Positions 1-8,914 of a stretch of DNA of 46,966 nt are shown here, one piece after another. Each line of letters begins with the position of its first letter. The stretch's first letter is position 1. This DNA is from Mayfieldus sp038040285. GTDB lineage: Bacteria; Actinomycetota; Thermoleophilia; Solirubrobacterales; 70-9. The notes under the pieces are model-generated. The model was not told where the DNA came from and did not search any database. It saw only the letters and a list, made by a program, of their open reading frames with translations. A program made the position numbers and the translations under genes. The DNA lies in contig JBBPIN010000018.1 in the NCBI GenBank assembly GCA_038040285.1, positions 1 through 46,966 of the forward strand, given 5' to 3'.

Positions 1-2
1 TG

Positions 3-326
3 TCCGACAACCTGCGCCCGATGCTCTACGGCGCCCGCTACGAGGCGCTGATCGCCAATAGGGCCGACGCGACGCCCGACACGCTGGCGACGATCGCCGG
101 CATGCACTGCGAGTCCGGCGACATCCTGGTCCGTGATGCGACGCTGGCCTCCCCGCAGGTCGGCGACGTCCTCGTCACCCCGGTCACCGGGGCCTACGGT
201 TACGCGATGGCCAACAACTACAACGGAATGCCGCGCCCCCCGGTGATCTTCTGCTCCCACGGCGAGGCGCGGGTCGTCGTGCGGCGGGAGACGTATGAGG
301 ATCTCGTTGCGCGGGATGTGGAGTAG
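3..326 (+). CDS. lysA: diaminopimelate decarboxylase, C-terminal part (5' truncated by window edge)
   Basis: The last ~107 codons of a PLP-dependent fold-III decarboxylase that makes L-lysine from meso-diaminopimelate. Only the C-terminal beta-barrel is visible. It contains the family's CESGDIL segment (about residues 36-42 of the visible part), whose Cys and Glu contribute to the active site across the dimer, and the GAYGYAMANNYN stretch (about 65-76) whose Tyr contacts the cofactor/substrate. The PLP lysine lies upstream of the window. The gene ends with TAG and is followed 87 bp later by hom on the same strand, the usual actinobacterial lysA-hom-thrC order. Identification is firm; the full length cannot be judged. 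Confidence 0.93.
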   Translation, partial: SDNLRPMLYGARYEALIANRADATPDTLATIAGMHCESGDILVRDATLASPQVGDVLVTPVTGAYGYAMANNYNGMPRPPVIFCSHGEARVVVRRETYEDLVARDVE

Positions 327-331
327 GGACG

Positions 332-359
332 CGTCATTCGTCATTCGTCGTTCGTCGTT
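332..359. repeat. four tandem heptamers (CGTCATT x2, CGTCGTT x2)
   Basis: Four exact-length 7-bp units in the lysA-hom spacer, differing only at the fifth base (A,A,G,G). This is a slippage-type microrepeat. Its position 55 bp before the hom start could affect promoter spacing or a leader, but no function is shown. Confidence 0.7.
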
Positions 360-413
360 CGGGGTAGGGCTCGTACGGTGGGATGTCGAACCTAGGGGGT
401 CGGGGTTGAATCG

Positions 414-1637
414 ATGAGCCAACCGGTACGCATTGGATTGCTTGGTCGAGGGACCGTGGGCGGAGCCTTCGCGGACCTGGTCGAGCAGCGTGCGGACGCC
501 GTCGAGGAGGCGACCGGCCGGCGTCCCGAGATCGGCGGCGTGCTGACCCGCTCCGACGGCCAGGCCGAGCAGATCATCGAGGGATGTGACCTGGTGGTCG
601 AGCTTATGGGCGGCACCGAGCCCGCCCGCGACTACGTGCTGGAGGCGCTTCGCGGCGGCAAGCCGGTTGTGACGGCCAACAAGCAGCTTCTCGCGCAGCA
701 CGGCGACGAGCTGTTCGACGTGGCATGGAAGGCCGGCGTGCAGCTTCGCTTCGAGGCGGCGGTCGCCGGGGTGATCCCGGTCATCCGCGTGATCCAGGAG
801 AGCTTCGGGGCCACCGAGATCGAGAAGGTGTTCGGGATCGTCAACGGCACCACCAACTTCATCCTCAGCGAGATGGCCGCCAGCGGTGCCGCCTACGACG
901 ACGTCCTGACCCGCGCCCAGGAACTCGGGTACGCCGAGGCCGATCCGACCGAGGACGTCAACGGCGCGGACGCGGCGGCCAAGATGGCGATCCTTGCCCG
1001 GCTCGCCTTCCACACGCCGGTCACCCTGGAGGAGGTCGACTACGACGGCATCGAGACGGTGCAGCCCGACGACCTCGCCTACGCCAAGGAGCTGGGGCTG
1101 TCGCTGAAGCTGCTCGGCGTGGCGGAGCGGCGCAATGGCGGGATCAGCGTGCGCGTGTTTCCCTGTTTCCTGTACCGAGGGCACCCGCTGGCGCCGATCG
1201 AGGGCCCGTTCAATGCCGTGATGGTCGAGGCGCCGGCGATCACCGAGGTGACGATGTCGGGGCCGGGAGCCGGCGGCATCGAGACGGCCTCGGCGGTGCT
1301 CGGCGACGTGGTCTCGATCATCGCCGGCGACGCCCCCGTGCACCGGGTGGGCGAGCGACTGGAGATCGTGCGCGACGTGCCGTCGGCCTTCTACCTGCAC
1401 CTCGAGGTGGCCGACCGCCCCGGAGTGCTCGCCGAGGTAGCCGGGGTCCTGGGTCGCAACGAGGTCTCGGTGAAGAGCGTCAACCAGCGTGGCCTCGGCA
1501 ACGACGCCCGCCTGGTCATGGTCATGCACGAGTGTCTAGAGTCCCATTTCGACGCGGCATTGAATGAGATCGCCACGCTCGACTTCCTCCGTTCCCCGCC
1601 GCGGGCGATCAGAGTCATCGAGGAGGAGTTCGTGTGA
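414..1637 (+). CDS. hom: homoserine dehydrogenase
   Basis: 407 residues, NAD(P)-dependent reduction of aspartate semialdehyde to homoserine in the threonine/methionine branch. The N-terminal Rossmann motif is GLLGRGTVGGAF (residues 8-19). The catalytic domain carries the NGTTNFIL signature (about residues 143-150) and a Lys-bearing GADAAAKMAILARLAF segment (about 183-198). An ACT domain for allosteric control follows, beginning near FYLHLEVADRPGVLAEV (about residues 325-341). Length is close to the usual ~430. The ATG start is the only in-frame one giving an intact Rossmann fold. The stop is 19 nt before the thrC ATG, so the two are probably co-transcribed. Confidence 0.96.
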   Translation: MSQPVRIGLLGRGTVGGAFADLVEQRADAVEEATGRRPEIGGVLTRSDGQAEQIIEGCDLVVELMGGTEPARDYVLEALRGGKPVVTANKQLLAQHGDELFDVAWKAGVQLRFEAAVAGVIPVIRVIQESFGATEIEKVFGIVNGTTNFILSEMAASGAAYDDVLTRAQELGYAEADPTEDVNGADAAAKMAILARLAFHTPVTLEEVDYDGIETVQPDDLAYAKELGLSLKLLGVAERRNGGISVRVFPCFLYRGHPLAPIEGPFNAVMVEAPAITEVTMSGPGAGGIETASAVLGDVVSIIAGDAPVHRVGERLEIVRDVPSAFYLHLEVADRPGVLAEVAGVLGRNEVSVKSVNQRGLGNDARLVMVMHECLESHFDAALNEIATLDFLRSPPRAIRVIEEEFV

Positions 1638-1656
1638 TCGCTCCTCGGCCGCGCTG

Positions 1657-2691
1657 ATGCCCGTTCCGCTGATCGAGCGCTATCGCGACCGGCTGTCGCT
1701 GGAGCCGGACGATCCGGTGGTGACCCTCAACGAGGGATCGACACCGTTGATCGAGGCGCCGCGCCTATCGGAGCGAGTTGGAGCGCGGGCTTGGCTGAAG
1801 TTTGAGGGCACGAACCCGACCGGAAGCTTCAAGGACCGGGGGATGACCGTTGCCGTCTCGCGCGCCAAAGGCAGCGGAGTGGAGGCGGTGATATGCGCCT
1901 CGACTGGCAACACGGCGGCGAGCGCCGCCGCCTACGCGGCGCGGGCCGGCATGCGAGGTGCGGTGATCGTCCCGGAGGGCAAGATCGCGATCGGCAAGCT
2001 GGCCCAGGCGCTGATGCACGGCGCCCGGGTAATCGCCCTGGAGGGCAACTTCGACGACGCGCTGCGGATCGTCCGCGAGCTGGCCGACCGCCACCCGATC
2101 GAGCTCGTCAACTCGGTCAACCCCTACCGGATAGAGGGCCAGAAGACCGCCGCCTACGAGGTCTTCGACGAGCTTGGCGAAGCGCCCGGCGCGCTGGCGA
2201 TCCCGGTCGGCAACGCCGGCAACGTGACGGCCTACTGGGCAGGCTTTCAGGACTACGGTGCGTCGCCGGTCCTCTACGGATTTCAGGCCGAGGGTGCGGC
2301 GCCGCTCGTCCACGGTCACCCGATCGAGGACCCGGAGACGGTGGCTTCGGCGATCCGGATCGGCAATCCGGCCCGCTGGGAGGAGGCGATGAACGCGGTC
2401 ACCGCGTCGCGGGGGCGGATCGCCGCGGTCTCCGACGAGCAGATCCTCGACGCCTACCGCTGGATCGCGTCCACCGAGGGAGTTTTCTGTGAGCCCGCCT
2501 CGGCGGCGTCGGTCGCCGGCATCCTCGCCCACGGTCTGCCCGCGGCGGAGGGCGGCAGCGCGCCGGAGTCGGTCGTCTGCGTGCTCACCGGCCACGGCCT
2601 CAAGGACCCCGACACGGCGCTCGGCAAGGCACCGGCCGTGGTCGGCTGCGCCAACGACGTCGGCATCGTCGAGCGCGCCGTCTTCGACTAG
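1657..2691 (+). CDS. thrC: threonine synthase
   Basis: 344 residues, PLP-dependent conversion of O-phosphohomoserine to threonine, fold type II. The PLP lysine is in NPTGSFKDRGM (about residues 51-61). The phosphate-binding glycine/asparagine loops follow, with STGNTAAS (about 82-89) and PVGNAGN (about 184-190). The frame stays open upstream to 1564, but that extension is arginine/serine-rich and overlaps hom in another frame. MPVPLIERY at 1657 matches where the family normally starts. It is the third gene of the lysA-hom-thrC run. The homoserine kinase that supplies its substrate is not adjacent but lies at 8019. Confidence 0.95.
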   Translation: MPVPLIERYRDRLSLEPDDPVVTLNEGSTPLIEAPRLSERVGARAWLKFEGTNPTGSFKDRGMTVAVSRAKGSGVEAVICASTGNTAASAAAYAARAGMRGAVIVPEGKIAIGKLAQALMHGARVIALEGNFDDALRIVRELADRHPIELVNSVNPYRIEGQKTAAYEVFDELGEAPGALAIPVGNAGNVTAYWAGFQDYGASPVLYGFQAEGAAPLVHGHPIEDPETVASAIRIGNPARWEEAMNAVTASRGRIAAVSDEQILDAYRWIASTEGVFCEPASAASVAGILAHGLPAAEGGSAPESVVCVLTGHGLKDPDTALGKAPAVVGCANDVGIVERAVFD

Positions 2692-2727
2692 GCTCGCCCG
2701 CCCCCAGCCAACGAAAAGAGGAGAGCC

Positions 2728-3456
2728 ATGTCTGTCGAGCAGACCCTGGAGCAGTTCAAGGAGACCGAGCAGGGTGAGGCGTTTTCGCTTCAGAACTCAA
2801 AGCAGCTCAAGGTCGAGCTGGCCGATGTGACGATCCAGGCCAAGCTGGGCTCGATGGTCGCCTACCAGGGCGACGTGCATTTCGAGCATGCCGGCTCGGG
2901 GGGAATTTCGCGGATGGTCAAGAAGGCGGCGACCGGAGAGGGGCAGTCGCTAATGAAGGTCTCCGGCAGCGGCGAGGCGTTCCTCGCCGATCTCGCCCAG
3001 GACATCCACGTGATCAAGCTGGAGAACGACTCGATCACCGCCAACGGGGCCAACGTGCTTGCGGTCGACGCCGACATCGATTGGGACGTGAAGCGGGTGG
3101 AGGGGGCCGGCAGCTTTCTCGGCGGAGGCCTCTACAACATGCACCTCGAGGGCAGCGGCTACGTCGCTCTGCTCTCAGACGGGCCGCCGCTGATGCTCGA
3201 GATCGACGGCGAGGGCACCTTCGCCGACCCCGCCTCCGCGATCACCTGGTCGAGTGGGGTCACGACGTCGGTCAAGACCGACGTCAACCTGAAGACCTTC
3301 ATTGGGCGTGGGTCGGGGGAGGGAATCCAGGTTGCGTTCTCCGGGCAGGGATGGGTGCTGATCCAGCCCTCCGAAGGCCGTATTGCGGCGGTCTCGCAGA
3401 GCGGCGGCCAGGGCGGCGGCGCCAGCGGGGCGATCGGGAAGATGCTCGGCGGCTAG
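2728..3456 (+). CDS. AIM24 family protein
   Basis: 242 residues of repetitive beta structure resembling the AIM24/TIGR00266 family (named from mitochondrial Aim24; the bacterial members have no settled function). Recognisable stretches are KLGSMVAYQGDVHFEHAG (about residues 34-51), FLADLAQDIHVIKLE (about 84-98), and the GxGxxFLGGGLY turn (about 127-137). The C-terminus is Gly/Ser-rich and flexible. A strong ribosome-binding site, AAGAGGAGAG, precedes the ATG. The 3' end overlaps the convergent protease-like gene by 4 nt. Family assignment is good; function is unknown. Confidence 0.85.
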   Translation: MSVEQTLEQFKETEQGEAFSLQNSKQLKVELADVTIQAKLGSMVAYQGDVHFEHAGSGGISRMVKKAATGEGQSLMKVSGSGEAFLADLAQDIHVIKLENDSITANGANVLAVDADIDWDVKRVEGAGSFLGGGLYNMHLEGSGYVALLSDGPPLMLEIDGEGTFADPASAITWSSGVTTSVKTDVNLKTFIGRGSGEGIQVAFSGQGWVLIQPSEGRIAAVSQSGGQGGGASGAIGKMLGG

Positions 3457-6400
3457 CGCCGGACCGAGGTCCAGCGGGCCAGGTTGCCGGCCTCGTCGAC
3501 GGCCCGCACCCGCACCGTCTTCGTGTTCGGCTCCAGGTTCACTGTCTGGCCGATCCCGGCGCCGCCGCTCGGGTTGACCGTCTTGGTGTCGACGCTGCCG
3601 TTCGCGTGTACGAACTGGACCGTGTAGTGGTCGACCTTGCCGTCGTACCAATCGTCGCCGGGGGCCTTGAATCGAAGTCCACCGTTATGGATGCGGGCGT
3701 TGCGGACCACCCCGGGTGAGCGGGTGTCGACCCCGTAGCGGCCGGTGTTGCGCTCGTCGTGGCGCGAGGACCACCACTGGTCGGCGGAGGCGCGGCCCGG
3801 GGTGTTCCAGACCATCACGTAGCCCTCGCGGGTCGTGATCGCCACCTCGTTGCGCCCATCTCCGTTGATGTCGCCGACGCTGGGGCCGAACACCTGCCAG
3901 CCGGTCATGAACTTGGGAAAGCCTCTGACCTGGGCCCCGCTACCGGCGCTGTATGCGTGCAGCGCCGAGCTGTCGCCGCCGATCAACAGATCGGGCTGGC
4001 CGTCGCCGCTGACGTCGGCGATCGCCGGCGCACCGAGGAAGTCGAGGCCCTGAAGCTTCGAGGGGAAGCCCGCCAGCGGAGATCCAGTGGAGGCGCCATA
4101 GGCACGGGCATAGCTGACGATCGGCAATCCACTCCCGGGCAGCAGAAGCCCGGCGGCCACCGATGCTGCGCCGCTGCCCGGCTCGGCGTAGGCCAGGCCG
4201 CCGCCGAAGTTGCCGAAGGCGCCCGAGGTCGTGAAGTTGACCGGGATATCGGTGGGCAGGTTCCCCTGCAGGACCTGCTGGATCGTGGCCAGGCTGCCGA
4301 CCACGCCCGCGAACGAGATCAGCGGGTTGGGCCCGTAGATAGTGCGCTCGGTTCCGTCGGGGTTGTACAGCGAGGTCGGACTGAAGATCCCGGCGGCGCT
4401 TGCGATCTCGGTCTTCCCGTCGCCGGTCACGTCGGCGGTGACCGGGTTGTTGACGCCCTCGGTGATGAACTCCTGGGCGGAGCCGTAGTAGAAGGCAAGC
4501 GCCACACCGGAGATCAAGAAGCCCGGGACGCGGCTGCCGTCGGAGTTGTAGGCGACGATGTTGGAGCGCCCGCCGAAGGGTGCCTGCAGGCCGGCGCCGG
4601 GGGTAAACGAGAACTGGGTGCGCTGCACGAGCTCGGGCGCGGGATCGCTGTCGAGCTGTGCCAGGGCCGGCGGCAGATCGAGCTTGTGGTCGTTGATCAG
4701 CACCTGCCCAGCGGGGGGTGCCGCGCCGGGCGGCAGCGTCACCTCGACCGGCCACCCGGGCAGGTTCTGCCCATCGGGCTTCCAGGCGTGGATACGCCCG
4801 TCCCAACCGGACTGGATGATCTCCAGGGTGCCGTCGCCGTTGAGGTCGCCCAGCACCGGCGGCGCGGTCGCGCCCATGGTCGGCGGACGGGTAAACGGGG
4901 AGTTGGGACGCGGGACCGACGGCTTGGACACCCCGGCATTGAGTGGCTTGGGCCAACCCGGACGGCGGTGTCCGCGCGAGTCCCACACGTAGACCCGGCC
5001 GGTGCTGCTGGTGCCGACGATCCACTGCTTGCCGTTGTGGTCGAGATCCCCGACCGCGAAGTTGGTGAACAGCGGCTCGTGGCCGGGATTGACTCCCCGG
5101 TGGGCTCGCGTCACCTGGGTGCGATTGGTGAAGACCGGGAAACCGGGCAGCTCGCGGCCGTGGCCGTTGAGCGCATGCACGCGGCCGTCGGAGTCGCCGA
5201 AGATGATCGCCTCCTTGCCGGTGCCCTGCAGGTCGGCGAGCACCGGCTGGCTCTCGCCGCCGGGACCGAGCTTGCGCGGGAACCCGGCGCGCAGGCTGGG
5301 GTCATGGTGAACGGCGATCGAGCGCCGCTCCTCGCCCATGCGGCCGCTGGCGTCGAACACGCGCAGCCGGATCGTCACCGTGTAGGCCTCGCTGGTCTCC
5401 AGCGTCTTGGTCTGCGACAGCGAGTACGCCTTGTTCCAGAACGAGGCCGGGATCTTGTTCAGCCTGATTGTCCCCAGCTTGCCGTCGAAGACGTGCTTGT
5501 GCCGCTTCAGCTGGCCCTGACCGGCGGTGATGAAGTCGGAGTCGGCGGGCTCGGCGCCGGGGGCGAACTGGACGCTCCAGCGCGCGCCCGAAGAGCGCGG
5601 GTCGGCAACGTGGCCGGTGACCTTCACCTTCTTGGTCCTCGTCGGGTCAAAGAGCGCGTACCAGCGCGGCTTTTCGATCCAGGCCTCGGGCGGGATGTTG
5701 TTCTGCGAGACCGCCTGCATCGCCTTGTAGACGTTGGGCCGGCCATAGCCGTACTGGAGGTCGAAGCCGGGCTTAGCCGGCCAGGCGACCGGGGCGGGCA
5801 CCGGCGCCGCCACGTCGGAGGCGGTGGCGCGCAGCACCTGGATTGCCTCGTCGGGTGTCAGCGGCGCGGAGATCCTGTGCTGAGCCGCCGCCTGCTTTCC
5901 ATAGGCGAGAACCAATGCAAGCACGCCACCGACGGTGGGCGTCGACTCGGAGGTCGTTCCACCGGTGGTCGCGGCGGTGAAGAAGTTATGCGTGCCCCAG
6001 GACGTGTAGCCGGAGCGCGCCCGGTAGGTGGTGGTCAGCGCGTTCTGAGTGGCGGCGCTGCCGGGGATGAAATCGACGCCACTGCTGTTGGCGACCATCC
6101 CGTTGCCGGGCAGCACGTGCTGGTGGAACATGCCGCCCTGGTGGTCGGTCGAGTTGAAGTCGTTGGAGGCCTCGACCATCGCGGTGCCATGCCGCCAGAC
6201 GTAGTCCACCGCCTCGCTCATGAAGGTCGAGTAGCCGAGGTCGGCGGTCGTGGAGACCAGCACGTCGGCGTTCATGTCCGCCGCGTACATCCAGGCTTGC
6301 GCGAGGTCGTCGGTTCGGTCCAGGGCCTCGGCGCCGGCCTTGATCGGCAGCAGGCGACAGTCAGGGCAGACACCGGCTCCGGCCTGAGCGTTGTTGGTCT

Positions 6401-7085
6401 GCGCCGCGGCCTGCTCCATCTGGCCGTTCGCGTGGCCGTAGGCGGAGTCGAGGGTCGCAGGGTCGTTCTGGTCGTTGTAGAAATCCCACCCGGAGATGTC
6501 GTCGACGTAGCCGTTGTGGTCGTTGTCGACGCCGTTGTTGAACCGGACGATGATGTCCTCGGGGTCGACGATCCCGTTGCCGTTGGTGTCCGGCGTGTCG
6601 GCGTAGTCCTTGGCGCTCAGCACGCCGTCGTTGACCGGGGTGGTCGGGGGCGGCAGCTCGCCGGCGTTGAGGAAGACCTTGTTGACCAGCTCGGCAGGCT
6701 GGTGGCGCCAGTTGATCCCGCCCTCGATGTAGGCGATCGTGGTCTGCGGGTTGCCGGTCGTGAAGTCGCGCCATGCCCGGTCCACGAACATCCCCGCCGA
6801 GCCCTCGGGATCCTGCGCGTTCGGCGTGCACATCGGGATCTTCGAGAATAGGTAGTGCTGTTGGGCATCCCCGGCCTTGGTCGCGCAGGTGGTCGCCGCC
6901 GGACCGCTCTCGGCTGGCGCGAACTCCGGGTCGTTCGGCGGGTCCTGCGGGAACGCCGCCCAAGCGGCGCCCGCGACCGCCAGCGACACGACGATCGCCA
7001 CAAGAACAGTTATGCGTGCCATCCGCCGTCCCTGGCGGACCCGCTCCTTGCCCATGCCCACGAGGCAGGAACCTATCGCACGCAC
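3453..7085 (-). CDS. secreted subtilisin-like (S8) protein with FG-GAP/VCBS repeats
   Basis: Up to 1210 residues. A signal peptide (hydrophobic core about residues 25-43, ending AWA) directs export. An S8 peptidase-like domain spans about residues 110-400. His218 sits in GHANG, oxyanion Asn308 in EASND, and Ser379 in TTSESTP. The canonical aspartate is Glu121 (IAYIEGGI instead of the usual IDTG), so activity is uncertain. EF-hand-like acidic loops occur at 166-177 and 187-198. The middle and C-terminal parts hold about five FG-GAP/integrin-alpha-like repeats (for example GDLNGDGTLEII, ADVTGDGKTEI, GDINGDGRNEV), suggesting a beta-propeller, then a fibronectin-like tail. The GTG at 7085 gives the longest frame. 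ATGs at 7055 and 7022 also leave an intact signal peptide, and 7022 leaves more promoter space. Confidence 0.85.
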   Translation of the reverse strand: MRAIGSCLVGMGKERVRQGRRMARITVLVAIVVSLAVAGAAWAAFPQDPPNDPEFAPAESGPAATTCATKAGDAQQHYLFSKIPMCTPNAQDPEGSAGMFVDRAWRDFTTGNPQTTIAYIEGGINWRHQPAELVNKVFLNAGELPPPTTPVNDGVLSAKDYADTPDTNGNGIVDPEDIIVRFNNGVDNDHNGYVDDISGWDFYNDQNDPATLDSAYGHANGQMEQAAAQTNNAQAGAGVCPDCRLLPIKAGAEALDRTDDLAQAWMYAADMNADVLVSTTADLGYSTFMSEAVDYVWRHGTAMVEASNDFNSTDHQGGMFHQHVLPGNGMVANSSGVDFIPGSAATQNALTTTYRARSGYTSWGTHNFFTAATTGGTTSESTPTVGGVLALVLAYGKQAAAQHRISAPLTPDEAIQVLRATASDVAAPVPAPVAWPAKPGFDLQYGYGRPNVYKAMQAVSQNNIPPEAWIEKPRWYALFDPTRTKKVKVTGHVADPRSSGARWSVQFAPGAEPADSDFITAGQGQLKRHKHVFDGKLGTIRLNKIPASFWNKAYSLSQTKTLETSEAYTVTIRLRVFDASGRMGEERRSIAVHHDPSLRAGFPRKLGPGGESQPVLADLQGTGKEAIIFGDSDGRVHALNGHGRELPGFPVFTNRTQVTRAHRGVNPGHEPLFTNFAVGDLDHNGKQWIVGTSSTGRVYVWDSRGHRRPGWPKPLNAGVSKPSVPRPNSPFTRPPTMGATAPPVLGDLNGDGTLEIIQSGWDGRIHAWKPDGQNLPGWPVEVTLPPGAAPPAGQVLINDHKLDLPPALAQLDSDPAPELVQRTQFSFTPGAGLQAPFGGRSNIVAYNSDGSRVPGFLISGVALAFYYGSAQEFITEGVNNPVTADVTGDGKTEIASAAGIFSPTSLYNPDGTERTIYGPNPLISFAGVVGSLATIQQVLQGNLPTDIPVNFTTSGAFGNFGGGLAYAEPGSGAASVAAGLLLPGSGLPIVSYARAYGASTGSPLAGFPSKLQGLDFLGAPAIADVSGDGQPDLLIGGDSSALHAYSAGSGAQVRGFPKFMTGWQVFGPSVGDINGDGRNEVAITTREGYVMVWNTPGRASADQWWSSRHDERNTGRYGVDTRSPGVVRNARIHNGGLRFKAPGDDWYDGKVDHYTVQFVHANGSVDTKTVNPSGGAGIGQTVNLEPNTKTVRVRAVDEAGNLARWTSVRR

Positions 7086-7124
7086 GCTGGACCGGTCACG
7101 GTTACCTCTAAGCTCGCCCTAATT

Positions 7125-7454
7125 GTGCGTAGCCCCCAGATCGAGTTGTTGTGGTGGAGGGAATGTCCCTCGTGGGAGCGGGCCCTGGCGATGCTGCGCG
7201 AGGAGATGGAGGCGGCCGGGCTCGACCCCGAATCTGTCGTGGTCACCGAGATCGAGACCGAGGGGGACGCGGAGCGGACCGACTTTCCCGGCTCGCCGAC
7301 GATCCGCATCGACGGTTCTGAGCTCCAACCGCCCTCCGGCGATGCGCCCCGCGGCCTAACCTGCCGGGTCTATCGGCGGCGAGACGGGCGGATCTCGCCG
7401 CTTCCGGATCCGCAGGACCTGCGCGAGGCGCTGGAGAAAGCGAGAGATCGATGA
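7125..7454 (+). CDS. small thioredoxin-fold protein
   Basis: 109 residues from GTG at 7125. The pattern IELLWWRECPSWERAL (about residues 6-21) is the beta-alpha start of a thioredoxin-like fold with a single N-terminal Cys (CPSW rather than CxxC). FPGSPTIRIDG (about 49-59) is the cis-Pro loop typical of this fold. GLTCRVYRRRDG (about 73-84) adds a second Cys. The role is presumably thiol redox or ligand binding; the substrate is unknown. Its TGA overlaps the ATG of the next redoxin gene (ATGA), so the two are probably translationally coupled. It is divergent from the large secreted protein, with a short spacer. Upstream in-frame codons look non-coding. Confidence 0.75.
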   Translation: MRSPQIELLWWRECPSWERALAMLREEMEAAGLDPESVVVTEIETEGDAERTDFPGSPTIRIDGSELQPPSGDAPRGLTCRVYRRRDGRISPLPDPQDLREALEKARDR

Positions 7455-7990
7455 CAGAGAACGGAATTGAGATCGGCGATCCGGCGCCGTCTTTCGAGCT
7501 TCCAAACGTCGATGGAGAGGCGCAATCGCTGGGCGAGCTCGGCGGCGCACCGGCGACCGTCGTCTACTGGACCTGCAACCACTGCCCCTACGCGCTCGCC
7601 TGGCACGATCGGCTGCTCGACGTGGCCCGCGACTACGCCGATCGCGACGTGCGCGTCCTGGCCGTCAACTCCAACGACGCCGAGCGCTACCCCCAGGACG
7701 GGCCGCAGGCGATGCGGGAAAGGGTGGAGGCCGAAGGTGGCTGGCCGCATCCCTACCTGTTCGACGAGAGTCAGGACATCGCCCGCGCCTTCGGCGCCGA
7801 GCGCACGCCCGACGTCTTTGTCTTCGACCCTGACCTCCAACTGCGCTACCGGGGCGCGCCCGACGCCGACTACGAGGACCCGGCGCAGAACGCCGCCTGG
7901 CTTCGCGAGGCGCTCGACGCGGTGCTCGAGGGCAGCGACCCGGACCCGGCAGAGACGGCGCCGGTCGGCTGCACGATCAAGTGGAAGTAG
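7451..7990 (+). CDS. AhpC/TSA-type redoxin with CNHCP motif
   Basis: 179 residues, a peroxiredoxin/ResA-like thioredoxin-fold protein. The redox motif WTCNHCPYALAWHDRL (about residues 38-53) holds the CxxC. GDPAPSFELPNVDG is the usual N-terminal redoxin strand, and TPDVFVFDPD (about 119-128) is the cis-Pro segment. The C-terminal GCTIKWK motif is characteristic of this thioredoxin-family subgroup. It has no signal peptide, so it is probably cytoplasmic. Its ATG overlaps the stop of the small thioredoxin-fold gene. thrB starts 28 nt downstream, so the three may share a transcript. Confidence 0.88.
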   Translation: MTENGIEIGDPAPSFELPNVDGEAQSLGELGGAPATVVYWTCNHCPYALAWHDRLLDVARDYADRDVRVLAVNSNDAERYPQDGPQAMRERVEAEGGWPHPYLFDESQDIARAFGAERTPDVFVFDPDLQLRYRGAPDADYEDPAQNAAWLREALDAVLEGSDPDPAETAPVGCTIKWK

Positions 7991-8018
7991 ACGGCGCATC
8001 GAGCAGCGCGGAGGGCCG

Positions 8019-8897
8019 ATGACGGGTCGGCGACGGCTCGTTCGCGTGCCCGCTTCCTCGGCCAACCTGGGGCCGGGCTACGACGTGATGGCCGCGGCCC
8101 TCGCCCTACAGATGGAGGTCGAGGTCTCCGAGACCGGGGAGTTCTCCGTCGACGCCGGGGAGTTGGAGGTCTCGAGCGGGCGCGACAACCTGGTCGTGCG
8201 CGCGTTCGAGACGCTGCATCCCGCCGACGGGCTGCGCTTCAGCATCCGCAGCGACATCGCCCTGGCCCGCGGTTTGGGCTCCAGCGCCGCGGCGATCGTC
8301 GCCGGCCTGGCCGCCGCCGACCACCTTTACGAGCTTGCCCTGAGCCCCGCGGAGCTGCTCGCGCGGGCCGCCGACCTGGAGGGCCACCCGGACAACGTCG
8401 CGGCGGCGATCCACGGCGGTTTCGTGATCTGCGGCGAGGACGCCGGGGCGCCAGTGGCCGCCCGCTTCGATCCCCCCGAAGGCCTGGAGGCGGTGGCGGT
8501 GATCCCCGCCGAGGAGGTGGCGACGGAGGCGGCCCGCGACGCAATGCCAGACCAGGTGCCGCTCGCCGATGCGGTGGCCAACGTCGCCTCCGCGGCGCTG
8601 CTGGTGCTGGGGCTGCAGCAGGCCGACCTCAACCTGGTTGCGCGCGGTTTGCGCGACAGCATCCACCAGCCCCGCCGCCGCGAGCTCTACCCACGCTCGA
8701 TGGAGCTGCTCGAGGCGGCGCCCGAAATCGGGGCGCTGGGGGCGACGATCTCGGGTGCCGGTCCGACGCTGCTGGTCTGGACCACCTGGCAGGACACCGG
8801 CAAGGTGGTCGAGGAGCTGGAGCGCCGCTGCGCGGACTGGGCCGAGGTCCGCCGCCTGCCCTTCACCCCGCACGGGGTGGACGTCCCGGAGCTCTAA
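8019..8897 (+). CDS. thrB: homoserine kinase
   Basis: 292 residues, GHMP-family kinase phosphorylating homoserine to feed ThrC. The N-terminal VRVPASSANLGPGYDVMA (about residues 8-25) and the ATP-binding ARGLGSSAAAIVAGLAAA loop (about 83-100) are diagnostic. ATISGAGPTLLVW (about 243-255) is the C-terminal GHMP motif. The ATG at 8019 follows GGAGGG; the frame continues upstream but is antisense-like and overlaps the redoxin gene. It is separated from thrC by five kilobases of unrelated genes, whereas related bacteria keep hom-thrC-thrB contiguous. A strong hairpin follows at 9015. Confidence 0.95.
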   Translation: MTGRRRLVRVPASSANLGPGYDVMAAALALQMEVEVSETGEFSVDAGELEVSSGRDNLVVRAFETLHPADGLRFSIRSDIALARGLGSSAAAIVAGLAAADHLYELALSPAELLARAADLEGHPDNVAAAIHGGFVICGEDAGAPVAARFDPPEGLEAVAVIPAEEVATEAARDAMPDQVPLADAVANVASAALLVLGLQQADLNLVARGLRDSIHQPRRRELYPRSMELLEAAPEIGALGATISGAGPTLLVWTTWQDTGKVVEELERRCADWAEVRRLPFTPHGVDVPEL

Positions 8898-8914
8898 CCG
8901 AAGCGCCAGCGGAC

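Noticed and set aside
3759..6851. A 1030-codon open frame on the plus strand over the S8/FG-GAP gene
   Set aside because: It is antisense to a convincing secreted protein, is dominated by Arg/Gly/Val/Ala, and has no domain, start signal or ribosome-binding site. GC-rich third positions create such shadows.
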